Below, one piece after another: positions 12,771 to 24,134 of a DNA stretch of 64,000 nt. The position numbers and the translations under genes are program-made. The stretch comes from Medicago truncatula (lineage: Eukaryota > Streptophyta > Magnoliopsida > Fabales > Fabaceae), in contig NC_053048.1 in the NCBI RefSeq assembly GCF_003473485.1, positions 34,096,755 to 34,160,754 of the forward strand, read 5' to 3'. The number at the start of each line of letters is the position of its first letter. Position 1 is the stretch's first letter. The notes below the pieces were generated by a model. It saw only the letters and a list, made by a program, of their open reading frames with translations, was not told where the DNA came from and searched no databases.

Positions 12771-15744
12771 GTGTATGAGTAAAAGATCAAATAGAGACTT
12801 TGATTTGTACTTTGAGGCGTCATAAGTTTGGGCCTATGCAGATGCTTTGCTGATAGGAAAAAAAAAAACAAATATGCTGTTATTTTTTTCACCCTATGTT
12901 TTTATTGCGCACCCTATTTTTTTCTTTTCAAAATACCAATTGCTTGGATTATAGATCCGAGCATGATTCAGATTATAAAATTCAAAATATGATTATATAT
13001 AAGCAGATATGAGAATTTCTTTCATTTTATCGCGCTAATGCGTATAAATTACTAAAAATAGTTTTTATGATCTTTTGATTAAAATTATTTAGATTTTGAT
13101 TAAAATTATATGTATAGATAATAGATATTTTGCACTTTCATATTATAACAAACTATACTTATCTTTTTCAAAGATACTAACAATATAATATAAATTTGTC
13201 AAAAAAAAAAAAACAAATATAATATAAATTCATATCTTTTTGAATGACATCAATAAAAATAACATTTTTATAGACATATTTATTTAAGGGTATTGTTGAA
13301 AGTGAAAATAGCATCAACAATTTTTCAAGACACAGTTGGCAAGTTTTAATTGCATGATTTATTTGTTCACTTCCTATTTTTCAACCACAACTCCTTGAAT
13401 TGTGGCAAATAATGCATTGTGATTGACTGTTCTTTATTCTTTAAGAATTCTTGATGTTATTTTTCTAAAGATATAGCATTGTTTATAGATAATATTGTTT
13501 ATAACTATGTGTAGGTCCCTCTCACGATGGGAATGTTCCAGCAGTTCCCCATCTTTCATGTAAGATTTTTCTATTGACATCCCCTCTAAAATCTCAATTT
13601 GATTGTCTTCTCTGATGATACAAACCCTCCGATATGCTCTCAATATGAACAGAAAGACATTTATCATTAATATCTCCACCAAACGATATTCAGTTCATAC
13701 TATGACTTGAGTTAATACTATTAGACCATATCAAAATCACATTGTAACTCACATGATAAAGCGATATAACACAATCATCAACAACATGACACCCATAGAC
13801 AAGTTATCATAATGAACTTATTGTTTATCAGTGTTTTTGGTAAACAACAAGACTGGAACACTCACATGCATTTATCATTAGCATTACCATACATCATGAA
13901 TATAACTCAATTTGTACGGATATTGCAGTATGCAGAGACCGGTGTTCGAACCTTGAATTCTCTACTTAGCTAGCCACTAATGAGAAATAAGGTTTAAGCA
14001 GAAAAATATTTAATCGTAAATAAAAAGTAAAAAAATATTTTAAACAAATCAACTAGTTAAATTTGATAAGTCTATTACGAGTATTTAATTGTTTATTCTG
14101 AATTAAGATGACGTTAAACATCAAGGAGAAACTTAGACATCTCAATTATGTTTTTTTTTTTTGTTTTGAAAGAAGACATCTCAATTATGTTCTCGCCCTA
14201 AAAAAACATCTATCATCTTTTACCCACTCATAATATTATTAAAAAAAGAAAAAAAATATGTACAAGAGGTCAGTAAACAAAAACCATGAAAATGATTGTT
14301 AATTTATAAATTTTGTGAAATAAGAGAATCGGTACACTCAAATTTGTGAGTGTACCGTAGAAATTCTCATTTAAATCTCCCATATCACACGTTATCCACG
14401 TCCCCCAATTCAACGGTATGAGTATGACCACATTTTCTAAGCAATAAAAGTTTGTAGTAAGTAATTTGCATGATTTCATGACAATGACTGGACTTTCATT
14501 TTTTCTCTCCCTCTTTATTATATGATATGATGATGTTTTTCCTCTTTCTTTCTCTTTAATATTGAATATGAGGGTAGATATACACGATACGCGCCATGAC
14601 CATATGAGAAACAGCGTTTATTTATTTAGTAGGTTTGAAGAGAAGCTGCATTCTATACAGGGAGTTTATATGGTACACCTCATAAATTGAGGTCTACCGA
14701 TACTCTGATTTATAAATTTATAAATTAATGATAATTTTATGAAATAAGTTGTTATTTGTCATTATTTATATTTTAAAAAACACCATCTCATGAGAAAAAA
14801 AAACATCATTTCATTGTTTATATAAATTATATTAAATTTTTAACATTTTCTCATAAAAAATAATCAATATTCTTCATTATGAGCAATAAAAATTCAAAAA
14901 AAAAATTAAATTTTATTTCATCGACGCTTTTGGTAAATAAGATTTAATTATTATAGTTGTCAATGATAGAAAATAATTATTTTTTCTTCAAAAAACAATC
15001 AATTTAATGTTTGGTGTATCGATATACTCAAAATATTGGATGTACCATAAAATTTGCCTTTTATATATCCATATGTTCAAGAGGGAGAAAAATAAGTAAA
15101 ACAAAAGAGTTGGTTAATTTACAACATAGAGGCCATAATATTGATTGGTGGCAAGAATTTCATTATGGCGAATTTACTGTAAAGTTCCTATAAATTAAAA
15201 TGGAAAAACGCAATTTAGAAGAGTTGGCATCATATCCTGGTAGCTCAACAATAATATGCATGTAATTTTTTTAACACAACTTTATGAATATGTATCTGTA
15301 TAGATGTTTTTGTAGTTTGTTAATTGAAGTTTAATAGCTTGCACTTTTTAGATCAGGGTCTTAGATATGTCGTTCTTTTTATTATTTTTCAGTAATATAA
15401 AGTAAGTTGATATCCATAAAAAATCATCAAATTGCATTATCTTCTAATTAAATTGATATATTATCAATGTATACTAACATAACATTCTATTTAATATTGA
15501 TATAACGTAAGGTTTACTTGAAAAATATATTAAAAAAGTCCAAATTCCTCTCTTGGAGCTAAATGTTAGAGATCACAAATTTGATGGTAAAATCTCTAAT
15601 TTTTATAACTATCTAAAGATTTTTTTAGTTAGTAGTAAAATCCGAGGTTGACACAAACACAATAGCACAATGCTATTATGCTAGTGTCTGGTTATAGAAC
15701 ACAACTATTTTTTTATAAAAAATTCAGAGTATCATTTTTTTATA
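12771..15744. other. AT-rich intergenic region with small repeat remnants
   Basis: No convincing gene. It contains a worn SINE-like fragment at about 13905-13985 (box B GGTGTTCGAACC and a shortened tail). There is also a hairpin at 14330-14357 with perfect 11-bp arms CGGTACACTCA, and a duplicated 17-bp motif ACATCTCAATTATGTTT-like on both sides of a T-rich spacer at about 14133-14192. Confidence 0.6.
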
Positions 15745-16605
15745 GGGTTAATTAAGTTTTTGGTCCCCGTAAATATTCGTAGTTTTGTTTTTAGTCTCTA
15801 TAAAAATAAATCACACTTTTTAGTTTTTACAAAATTTTCCGTTAGTGTTTTTAGTCTCTGTTAAATTAAATGTTGTTTAATTATGCTTAAAATTTTAAAT
15901 TTTTTAATGATTTTTTACATACCTGTTTAAAATATTATAAAACGTTCATCCGCAATAAGTTAGCTTAAAATTTTATTTTTAAGTCCAAATTTTCGTTAGG
16001 TTTATTTTGAATTTTTGGCGTTTAAAAAAAATTATATTTAATTCATCACATGTTAAAAAATTTTAATTTTTTATGAAAGAGATTATTATAATGTTCTTAA
16101 CATGTCTGTTAAAAATTATTTAAAAATATAAAAGTTTAAGTACAATTAAACAAATTTTAATTTAAGAGGGAGAAACACATACTTTTAGTCCTTGTAAAAT
16201 TAAAATTTGTTTAATTGTGCTTAAACTTTTAAATTTTCAACATATTTTTTACATACTTATTTAGAACGTTATACAAAGTTCCTCAGCAAAAAAGTAGCTC
16301 AAAATTTTATTATTAGGTCCAAATTTTCATTAATATAATCTTGAAAATTTGGCTTTTAGAAAAATTTATATTTAATTCATTACATGATAAAAAATTAAAA
16401 GATTTTATAAAAGAGTGTCTAACGATGTTATGAACATGTCAGTAAAAAATCTTTCAAAAATTTAGAAGTTTAAGTATAATTAAACAACATTTAATTTAAA
16501 AGGAACTAAAAACACTAACGGAAAATTTTGTAGAAATTAAAAAGTGTGATTTATTTTTATAAAGATTAAAAATAAAATTGCTATGGATCAAAAACTTAAT
16601 TTACC
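15745..16605. mobile_element. Long-TIR non-autonomous element (MULE-like), about 860 bp
   Basis: The left end GGGTTAATTAAGTTTTTGGTCC is mirrored by the right end, whose complement reads GGTAAATTAAGTTTTTGATCC. Inverted similarity continues inward for more than 100 bp, through AAAACACTAACGGAAAATTTT-type sequence. A T-rich TTTTTTATA borders both sides, compatible with a 9-bp duplication but too simple to be decisive. No coding sequence is seen. Partial inner repeats suggest two nested inverted units. Confidence 0.72.
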
Positions 16606-17538
16606 TTTTTTTTTATATAAGAAACAGACATTTATGCTGAAAAGATGATACCTCATTTCAATGTATCGACTCAAATAACACTTTCAAACATTGACAACCC
16701 AAAAAGTTAAATAGAGATGCTTTATTTTCTCTCTTTATATATAAAGGTAAGTAATCATTATTCATGAGGATCAGGAGTGTGTGGCCATTGTATTTTGAAT
16801 GCTGTAAATAGGATATATCTCACAACATTCACAAATTAACTATCTCCATCAACTTTTTGCTTATTGGACTAAACCCCACATTCCCACTCACCCCAAAACA
16901 ACAAAACCTGAAAACCTCACCACATTAATACAGACACCCTTGTTATTTCATGCAATGAAACACTGAACCTATACACTTATAACCTTATCTCATACAGTGA
17001 CTCATGTTGTTCTCATATGGTACAAGTATAATACCACATAATCACTCTGCACGTTGCTTTTATTATTCGCAACTACACTTTGCTTTTATCTTAAAGAAGA
17101 CATTATTTTTCCATCACAAACACAAGCAAAATCACTATATATGACACATTTTTTGTTATTGATAAATTATGTCACATTTTCATTAATTCTCGTTCACTTA
17201 AAATGGATAAGTACAAAACATATTTTACATAATACGGAGCCAAAGCTAGCTACCACCATATATATATAACCTCTCGTCGTACTGCATCTTGCACAAGTTT
17301 TTTTTTAACCATGATGATATTGACCGACTTTGTCGATGATTAATATCTGTCGAGAAATTTGTCTAACCATCTTTAGTGTGGTCTCTTCTCTCAATCATGT
17401 GTTCTTCATCCATCATGTTCAAATCCAAGTCCATTGTTACATAGTGTTGCACAAATTTACATTACTTTTTCTAGACTAAAATTCATATTAGAAAAACACA
17501 CTCAAAAACTTAAACAAAGGATAATTCATTGACATATT
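16606..17538. repeat. 3' flank of WRKY copy A, shared with WRKY copy B
   Basis: From about 16776 onward this non-coding stretch resembles 33853-34812 downstream of the second WRKY gene. Shared words include TGGCCATTGTATT, CATGCAATGAAACA and CACGTTGCTTTTATTATTC. It is therefore part of the duplicated segment. No separate gene was found. Confidence 0.7.
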
Positions 17539-19084
17539 TCAAGAAAGAGGCCAATTAAGGACATCATCATACATGATATCAGGAATGTTGACACCTAAAT
17601 GATCATGAGAATCAAGTGTTGATGATAGTGTGACATCCTTTTCTGGATCATCAAAAGTTAGTCCAGAGAGGTAATCATTTGAAGAAGGAGGAGGATGAAC
17701 AATCTCTTCCTTGCAATCCTCCCTTTTCACTGATGATGATGATGTTGATGGATAAGAAGATGAGAGAAAAGGGCAATCTTGTTTGGCTGGTGTTGGGAAA
17801 GAGTTGTCAAAGCTAAGGAACATGGAAGACTGGTCACAAGGAGAATCCATTATGATCTCAGAGCTTTGCAAGATTCTACAAGTATGATGGGCATAGTAGG
17901 TTGTTTTGTAAAGAGGTGGATCCTCTTGAATTTGTTGCACTTGTTTTGTTGCTTTGCAACCTTGATCATGTTTGTGAGTGCACCTGTAATAGTTCCTGCA
18001 AAGCATATATAAATAAATATATATTCCCATAGTGAAAATTAATTAATTTGAAAATCAATAATTAACATGATAATTTGTTCAAATAGTGAAGTTTGTGCTT
18101 AATTAAACTCGTAAAAATATATATACCTTGGAAAATCGGTGTGCAAGATCTTTTTTTGCCCATACTTTCTCCATTGATGACCATCTTCCACAGGACGATC
18201 AGACTCCTTCTCCCATGTTTGTGAAACTTTTCTGAAAAATAATTACATAATTGGATAAGTTTTCTAATTGTACCAAAAAAACTCAAAACCAAGTAGGACT
18301 ATGAAACAATCAAATAATTTTACTGTGTCAGCCAAAACCATAATAACTAGAGGAAACAACAAAATAAATAAAAATGAGAGGGCATAATTACAACCTAGTC
18401 CTTTCATCACATGTAGTGGATATGATGACAATGATGATGAACAATAATTGATAGTGTCCAATATTACTCATATATGTAAAGGACAACCAATAATAAGTAC
18501 TATTAATTAGAAATTATAATCGCTAATCATGCTAAAGAACAAACTACACATTACCTCATCTAAAAGTTCAAATAAAATTGAAATTATATAACTCAAGAAA
18601 TAAGAGAAGAAAAATAAAATTAAAAAATCAGCTAAAATAAAATACTTTCCGAAGAGAAAAAAAGAAAGAAAAACACTATATATATTAAAACTATGTATAT
18701 AGCTAGATATGTTGGGAGAGATCCATGAATAGTGTGTTTGAAAAACCATAGGTTAAAATACCTTCTTTTGTAACAGCCTCTACGTTCCTTAACAATGGAA
18801 GTACTCTTGCAATTACTCTCTAAAGAATCCTCAGATTTGGTGAGTTGCATATCAGAGCCTTCTGAAGTAGGATTATTGTTCAAGAACAATAGGGAATTAG
18901 TAAAGGTTGTAAGCACTTCCTTTAAAAGATCTTCAGCAAATGGTGTTGTTGATCCATTAATATCATCAAAATCACCACTTTCATTCAGAATATTTTTTAG
19001 TTGGTTTGCAAGTTCACGCCCTCTTCGTAATTCATCAATTACTTTTCCACGACCACTACCATGAGCTAGATTTTCATTTTTCAT
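17539..19084 (-). CDS. Group III WRKY transcription factor (WRKY70/54-like), tandem copy A
   Basis: Nuclear W-box-binding regulator. WRKY70/54-type relatives act in salicylic-acid defence signalling and senescence (family knowledge). Exons are 18762-19084, 18127-18231 and 17539-17995, giving 294 residues with consistent phase. The N-terminus is acidic/leucine-rich ([11 protein letters not shown], then a run before GCYKRR). The WRKY domain begins in exon 2 with WRKYGQKK and FPR. It is split by the conserved R-type intron, and exon 3 opens [13 protein letters not shown]. The zinc ligands follow C-X7-C-X23-H-X-C, diagnostic for group III. The C-terminus is Ser/Asp-rich, and a serine stretch near residue 215 is absent from copy B. 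ATG 19084 is the only reasonable start. A TATA-rich segment lies about 100 bp upstream. Confidence 0.95.
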
Positions 19085-19177
19085 TTTTGGTATTGAAATC
19101 TTGGGAAGCTAGATATTGGTTTACTTTGTCACACTAGATTTTTTTTTCTCTATCTCAAAGAATACACATAAACACTG

Positions 19178-19206
19178 AGCTCTTATATAATATATATATA
19201 TATAGA
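19178..19206 (-). promoter_or_regulatory. TATA-rich core promoter of WRKY copy A
   Basis: Read on the minus strand this is a TATATA run ending TTATATAAGAGCTCAGTG, about 95-120 bp upstream of the start codon. The equivalent segment of copy B (37092-37110) keeps both the TATA run and the downstream AAGAG(C/T)TCAGTG word, which supports a shared core promoter. Confidence 0.6.
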
Positions 19207-19439
19207 GAGGTGAGTGTAGTGTGGATGTGTAATATGCCTTTGCACATGCATAGAAGTTTGGAGGAACCTTGGCATGAAATTTCCAACCCATTTTAACAAG
19301 AAACTTAGCTTCAAACGCGCGACATGAAAGCGTGATATACACAACGGTTTAGGATGTATTATATGAAACGTGTATGGCTTTGGATCCTCGCGTGAAACAT
19401 TGAATGGAGGATAGCGCGTGGGTAACAAATGCTTACGGA

Positions 19440-19480
19440 GAAGTGGTGACGTCATCAAAAAGTAGTGTGATACGTCATGA
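19440..19480 (-). promoter_or_regulatory. as-1-like TGACG pair upstream of WRKY copy A
   Basis: A palindromic TGACGTCA at about 19446-19453 and a second ACGTCA core near 19470 lie about 360-390 bp upstream of the start codon. TGACG motifs bind TGA-type bZIP factors (established knowledge). A role here is inferred from position. Copy B has TGACCTCA at the first site and retains ACGTCA at the second. Confidence 0.45.
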
Positions 19481-19835
19481 ACAGGTGGCGTGTTTTGATT
19501 GGTTACCAGGCGAGTAACAGTCGCCAATGTTTTTGGCTGGTGTGGAAATGAAAACGTCTATTTTGCCCCTGGAATATTTTACCCCTGAAATTGGATTTTT
19601 TGCGAATATAGAAGAAACCTTGAGGTACGGACAAGAAGAGGGTCGTTTGCAAAGTTGGGTGCCCTACAATACATAAGCTTGGATAAGGTTCAAAATGGGG
19701 CATCTATTCAATGTTGTTATAAATTTAAAACAACAAAATAGGTATACCAGAAGAAATTAAAATTAAAAAAAGATTCGCATATGTTTTAAAATAGACTATA
19801 CAAATTTATTTTCACATATAGGCTCGGGCCACTAC

Positions 19836-19916
19836 ATTTTTTTTTATCGGAATTTGAACCTCGAACCTATATTATGTATTTTCTCTACCAACTGAGCTAA
19901 GCTCACGAGAATCAGG
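19836..19916 (-). mobile_element. SINE-like tRNA-head fragment, antisense
   Basis: Read on the minus strand it has box A-like TGAGCTTAGCTCAGTTGG and a box B-like GGTTCGAGGTTC region, followed by an A-run complementing a T-run. This is the same family as the copies near 12.4 kb, but only about 80 bp long. No clear target duplication was seen. Confidence 0.65.
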
Positions 19917-19997
19917 CCCGACCTTGAGGGTGTGTAAGGTGCTCAACCAGGCCCGGCCTTCAAATGCTACGGGCCTCTAACGAAAAATTAAATTTAA

Positions 19998-20234
19998 TAC
20001 CCACCCCACACTTAAATAAAAGGCTTAATTGCACTTTTGGACCCCTATCTTTCCAAAAGTTGCGGTTATGGACCCCTAACTAATTTAAATACAAAGCAGC
20101 CGCCTATGTTTTGATTCTTTGACAGTTTTGAACCCCCAGTACAGTGTTGACTCGGTCAACGTTGACGTGGCACCCTAAGTGAGGTGCCACGTGTCAAATT
20201 TTTTATTTTTATTTTGCCTTGGGGGGCCAAGGCA
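19998..20234. repeat. TE-terminus fragment with hairpins
   Basis: The stretch starting CTTAATTGCACTTTTGGACC resembles the inverted terminus of common plant TIR elements, but the matching opposite end was not found. Two hairpins sit at its right edge: arms GTGGCAC at about 20167-20190, and perfect 12-bp arms ATTTTGCCTTGG at 20211-20238. It ends abruptly where the older host repeat begins. Confidence 0.45.
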
Positions 20235-20602
20235 AAATATTTTGTAGGTACTCTTTAAACTCTGAGGTATTTCATATCTTCGATTGGGACATCATTCATT
20301 CACACTAAATTTTAATATTTAAAAATATTAAATCAAATGTTTATACTTAATGAACTATGTTAAAGAAGTTATTCCCATGAGAGGTTGAGATTTGAACCTT
20401 GAATTCATCACTTATTCACTTTAATGATGAATTTCTAATCCATGAACTATTTGACCAAAATAATAAAAATAAAAAACGCAGTTATAACATTCTTAACATT
20501 TTAATTCTTATGTTGTCCCTTCAAACCAATTCACCCATCTAATGAATGGGTCATAGTAATTTATAATTTGGTATAAAGGTAAATAAAGTCTAGCTAAATG
20601 AT
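20235..20602 (+). repeat. Older dispersed repeat, left part, interrupted by the Ogre-like element
   Basis: This matches 41401-41903 closely, except for a SINE present only in the other copy. The repeat resumes at 32176, after the retroelement, without loss. The five bases ATGAT at 20598-20602 are the left target duplication of the retroelement. Confidence 0.85.
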
Positions 20603-23147
20603 TGTCATACCCCAAATTTGGCCCGTTTAAAATTTTTTTTACTCGTTTTCTTTTACCATTTAAAACTCATTTATTTGTCATTTTTACTTTTCATTTTTTG
20701 TTTTGTTTATTATTATGTCATTTTTTTTTATTTTTTCTTTGAAAAAAAAAAGAGAAAAAAAAAAAACAACAAAGAAAGGGGAGTCACTCACGTGACCCTT
20801 CCCTCTTTTCTTTCCTCCTTTCTTTTATTTTATTATTATTATTATTATTATCTTTTATTTGTTAAACTTTGTCTCCAAGTTTTCAGCAGGGGCATTTTTG
20901 GTATTAGTTCTGTGCCTGAGCCAACCCTAGTTTGTCTCTATAAATACACTGTCAATCATTGGGAAATGGGTCCGAAATTACTGTTCATGAGTCAGAGAAT
21001 TCTGCAGTCACCAATCACCATCAGAAACACCTTTCATTTTCTCTTTCTTCCCTTTTTCAAATCAGATACACAAAATTCACAAAGTTCATCATGAACATCG
21101 TATGAACATGATGAACACAGATTTTTCCAGTAACAAATTCCAGACTCAAAATCATCAAACAACAACATTATTTTCGTGAATCCTACACCAGCAATTTATT
21201 TTCTTTCGAAATCCAACAAACACAAAGAATCACGAAATCAAAGTATAGAAGAAGGAGGAAACCGAACCGGATTCAAGCAAGAGGAGGAGAACGAACCGGA
21301 TGCAAGCAAGAGGAAGGAGAACCGCGACGGATTCAACTTGAGGTAAAAATCTAAACTCAGATCTACTCCTTTTGGGACTTGTTTTCAAAAATCTAAGTTC
21401 GGATTCATGTAAAGCAGGAAAAAGGATCTTTAAAAACGTAAAAAAAATTTCGAACGGAGGTGTTTTGATTCTCCGGCGCGGCGGCGCCGCCTGTTGGCCG
21501 GCGGCCACCACGCCGGAAACGGACCAGCTCGCCGGAGAAGAAGGCTGCACTTGCAGACCTTCTCTCACTAAAAATGTTTTAGAGAGAGGGAGGAAGGAGG
21601 AAATGAGAAAAAACCGGTCCAAAACTCCTTTTATAAGCATGTGTGATCCGGTCTGGTTCATCTGAACCGGACCGGTCCATCTGATTCCTCTTTCCCTTCT
21701 TTCTGAATCATTAGATCTTTCCTCCTCTTTTAATCTAACGGTCCTGTATGTGTGATCCATGGTGATACCTTGTACATCTTCAGATCTAGACTGATTGATC
21801 TTTAATCTAACGGTCAGGGATGATTCTGTTTAGATCACACGCGTGTTCTTTGTTTACAGTCTTCCGTGTTCTGTTTGTTTAACCGTTGGATCTTAGATCC
21901 TATGGCTGTGAGGAGATCTTGGGATTCAGATCTGGACCTCTGGATTCATCCAACGGTCCAGATTAGATCCTGCTGAGCCAATTTTGTTTTTTTTTAATTA
22001 ATTGTTCTTTATCATTTTTTAATTCTTTTTGCACTTTTTTTTGACATTTTAATGCTTTTAAAAATTCCAAAAATATTGTTCTTATTATCTTAATTTTCTC
22101 TAATTTTTTTTAAAACCCATCCCATTTGTTTTCTTTTAAAATTTTCTATTTATTTCTTATATGATGATCTTAATTGTTGCTTGTCTTTATTCCTTGCTTT
22201 TTTATTTCTTATGTCTCATTCATCATAATATTTCTTGTGATTACTAACTATTTATTTATTTATTTTTTTTGTCTTGAATCATAGCATGCACATTTAATTT
22301 TCCCATTATTTTATTTTGTCATTGACTTAGTGTGTATAAATAGGAAATTGGTGTAATTTTATTTCTTGCATTTTTATTTTGGCATAAAGGCCTTAGGGTC
22401 GTATTTAGGAATTGATGTAATAATGTAGGTAACACAAGCACCGACACATGCACCGACACTACCACGTTTTATTTACCGCTTTCCGTTAGTTTTTACGACG
22501 TTACGTTAGTTTTCACCGTTAGTTTAGAAAAAATCATTTTCTCAAAAAGTCAAATATGCAAAACTTCAAAAATCATTTTCTTAATAACATTTTTCCTTTA
22601 TTTTTCTTAATCAAACTCTCAATCAATTTTAATTCAACTTCAATCATTTTCAAAATTTAAAATCAATTAACCTCACTCATTTCTTTTATCTCATGCCTTG
22701 AGGCCTCTTTCTCTTCTTAAAACCCATTTCGAAAAATCTTAAAATCAACCTAACCCACTAAAGAAATTTTTGAGTGGAACTACGTCGGTTTTGATCCCTT
22801 TCCCAAAAAGGGTACGTAGGCAGAGGACTTGTCCTTCCAAATCAAATAAAAATAACCAAAAACATAATTCTTCTCTCTCCATTCTTTTACTTAGATTTTT
22901 TAGGTAATAATTTTTCGAGTAAGCAAAATGAATTTAGCACAAGATAATCTAGGTAAGCGGTTCCTTCGGAGTACCGAAGTCGTTTAGGGTGCTTAACACC
23001 TTCCCTATTCGAAACCAACCCCCGAATCCAAAGTCTCGATAAGGGTTTTTACTCATTTTTTCCCTTCCCATGAATAAAAATTGAGAGTTCAAAGATTGAC
23101 GATTCAAATCAAGTAAATGGTTTGATATCCGAAAATCGGGGAGCACA
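20603..23147 (+). repeat. 5' LTR of the Ogre-like element
   Basis: 2545 bp, starting TGTCATACCCC and ending GGGGAGCACA. A TATAAATA box at 20939-20946 probably drives transcription. A GC-rich island at about 21469-21520 stands out from the AT-rich surroundings. Long ORFs on both strands here are repeated in the 3' LTR and look incidental. Confidence 0.93.
20939..20946 (+). promoter_or_regulatory. TATA box in the 5' LTR
   Basis: TATAAATA, preceded by CCCTAGTTTGTCTC, is repeated exactly in the 3' LTR at 29967-29974. It is the most likely core promoter for genomic RNA synthesis. Confidence 0.6.
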
Positions 23148-23150
23148 GAA

Positions 23151-23168
23151 TGGCGACTTCACTGGGGA
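23151..23168 (+). other. Primer binding site (tRNA-Arg type)
   Basis: TGGCGACTTCACTGGGGA begins three bases after the 5' LTR. Ogre-type elements use a closely similar site complementary to the 3' end of tRNA-Arg (established knowledge). The match identifies the lineage better than the short coding remnants do. Confidence 0.8.
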
Positions 23169-24134
23169 CTTAGTCTTACGCGGGTTAAACCCACCTTACT
23201 TGTTTTTTTACTTGTGCTTTATTATTTCTTATGCCTTGTAAATACATGCCTAAATGCTATTGCTTTCACGTGAGTGGTGAGATAAAGCTCCACACCCGAG
23301 CTTGAGGGAAATATAAGATAGGAGTGGTAGACTCATAGTGGCATACCGAGAGTATACTCGTGTCTTGTCACACGTGAGATAACCACACTTAGCAAAGGAG
23401 CTTGAAGTAATATATGTCGACGTGTGTTTTCACGTTTTAGACTTTATTACTCTTAAGTTTCCAATGAGGCTAAGAACCTTTTAGTAACCCTTAACCCATC
23501 TTGGCCTTTTAGGATGTAGTGCAGTGGCTAACCGAGTGTTTTCTCGGAATTAGTCGACACGCGATACTACACTCAAAGGAGACTTTCCTACGAACGTTGT
23601 TGGACCGGGTGTTTTCTCGGTATCCGATAATATTCGGAAGTGGTCAATGACTTTGGGAACCTCGGTAGAACCGTTGTTACAAGTGCAATTTAAACCATAG
23701 TCCTTACCAAATGGCGTTGTTACCCTTGGCTCCAACATTGTGGGACTTAACCTCACCATGTATTCTATGTATATGTACTTTAACATAACCATGCATACAT
23801 GCATTCATTCATGAATAACTTTTTCCATCAAAAATTGAAGGACTTAGATAAATTTTTGTAAACATCACGGATATGGACCTTGTAAGAATGAACACCAAGA
23901 GATACAGCTTCAAAATCTTAACTAAGCTTTAACTTTTGTTAAGAACTCTTTCCTTGGTTTCGTTCTTACCTTTTGAAAAAGGAACCTATTGCAATATCTT
24001 TAAAATTTTCAAATGAAACCATGTTCCTCTACTGTGTTTACATATCATCCATCACTTTGCATTCATAGTTTCTAGTCCATGTCTCATATTTTGTTTTTAC
24101 CTACAAGAGGTCAATCCAACAGTAAAGGGGTCAG

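Noticed and set aside
18507..18749. Phe/Ser-rich minus-strand ORF and neighbours at 18264-18461
   Set aside because: They lie in intron 1 of WRKY copy A and have intron-like composition.
19183..19703. ORFs of 66-114 codons upstream of WRKY copy A
   Set aside because: They overlap the duplicated promoter region and are not maintained as ORFs in copy B.
21230..21760. 176-codon minus-strand ORF and 97-codon plus-strand ORF in the LTR (also at 30258-30788)
   Set aside because: They lie in the LTR leader, have compositionally odd low-complexity peptides, and are present in both LTRs only because the LTRs are copies. No family resemblance.
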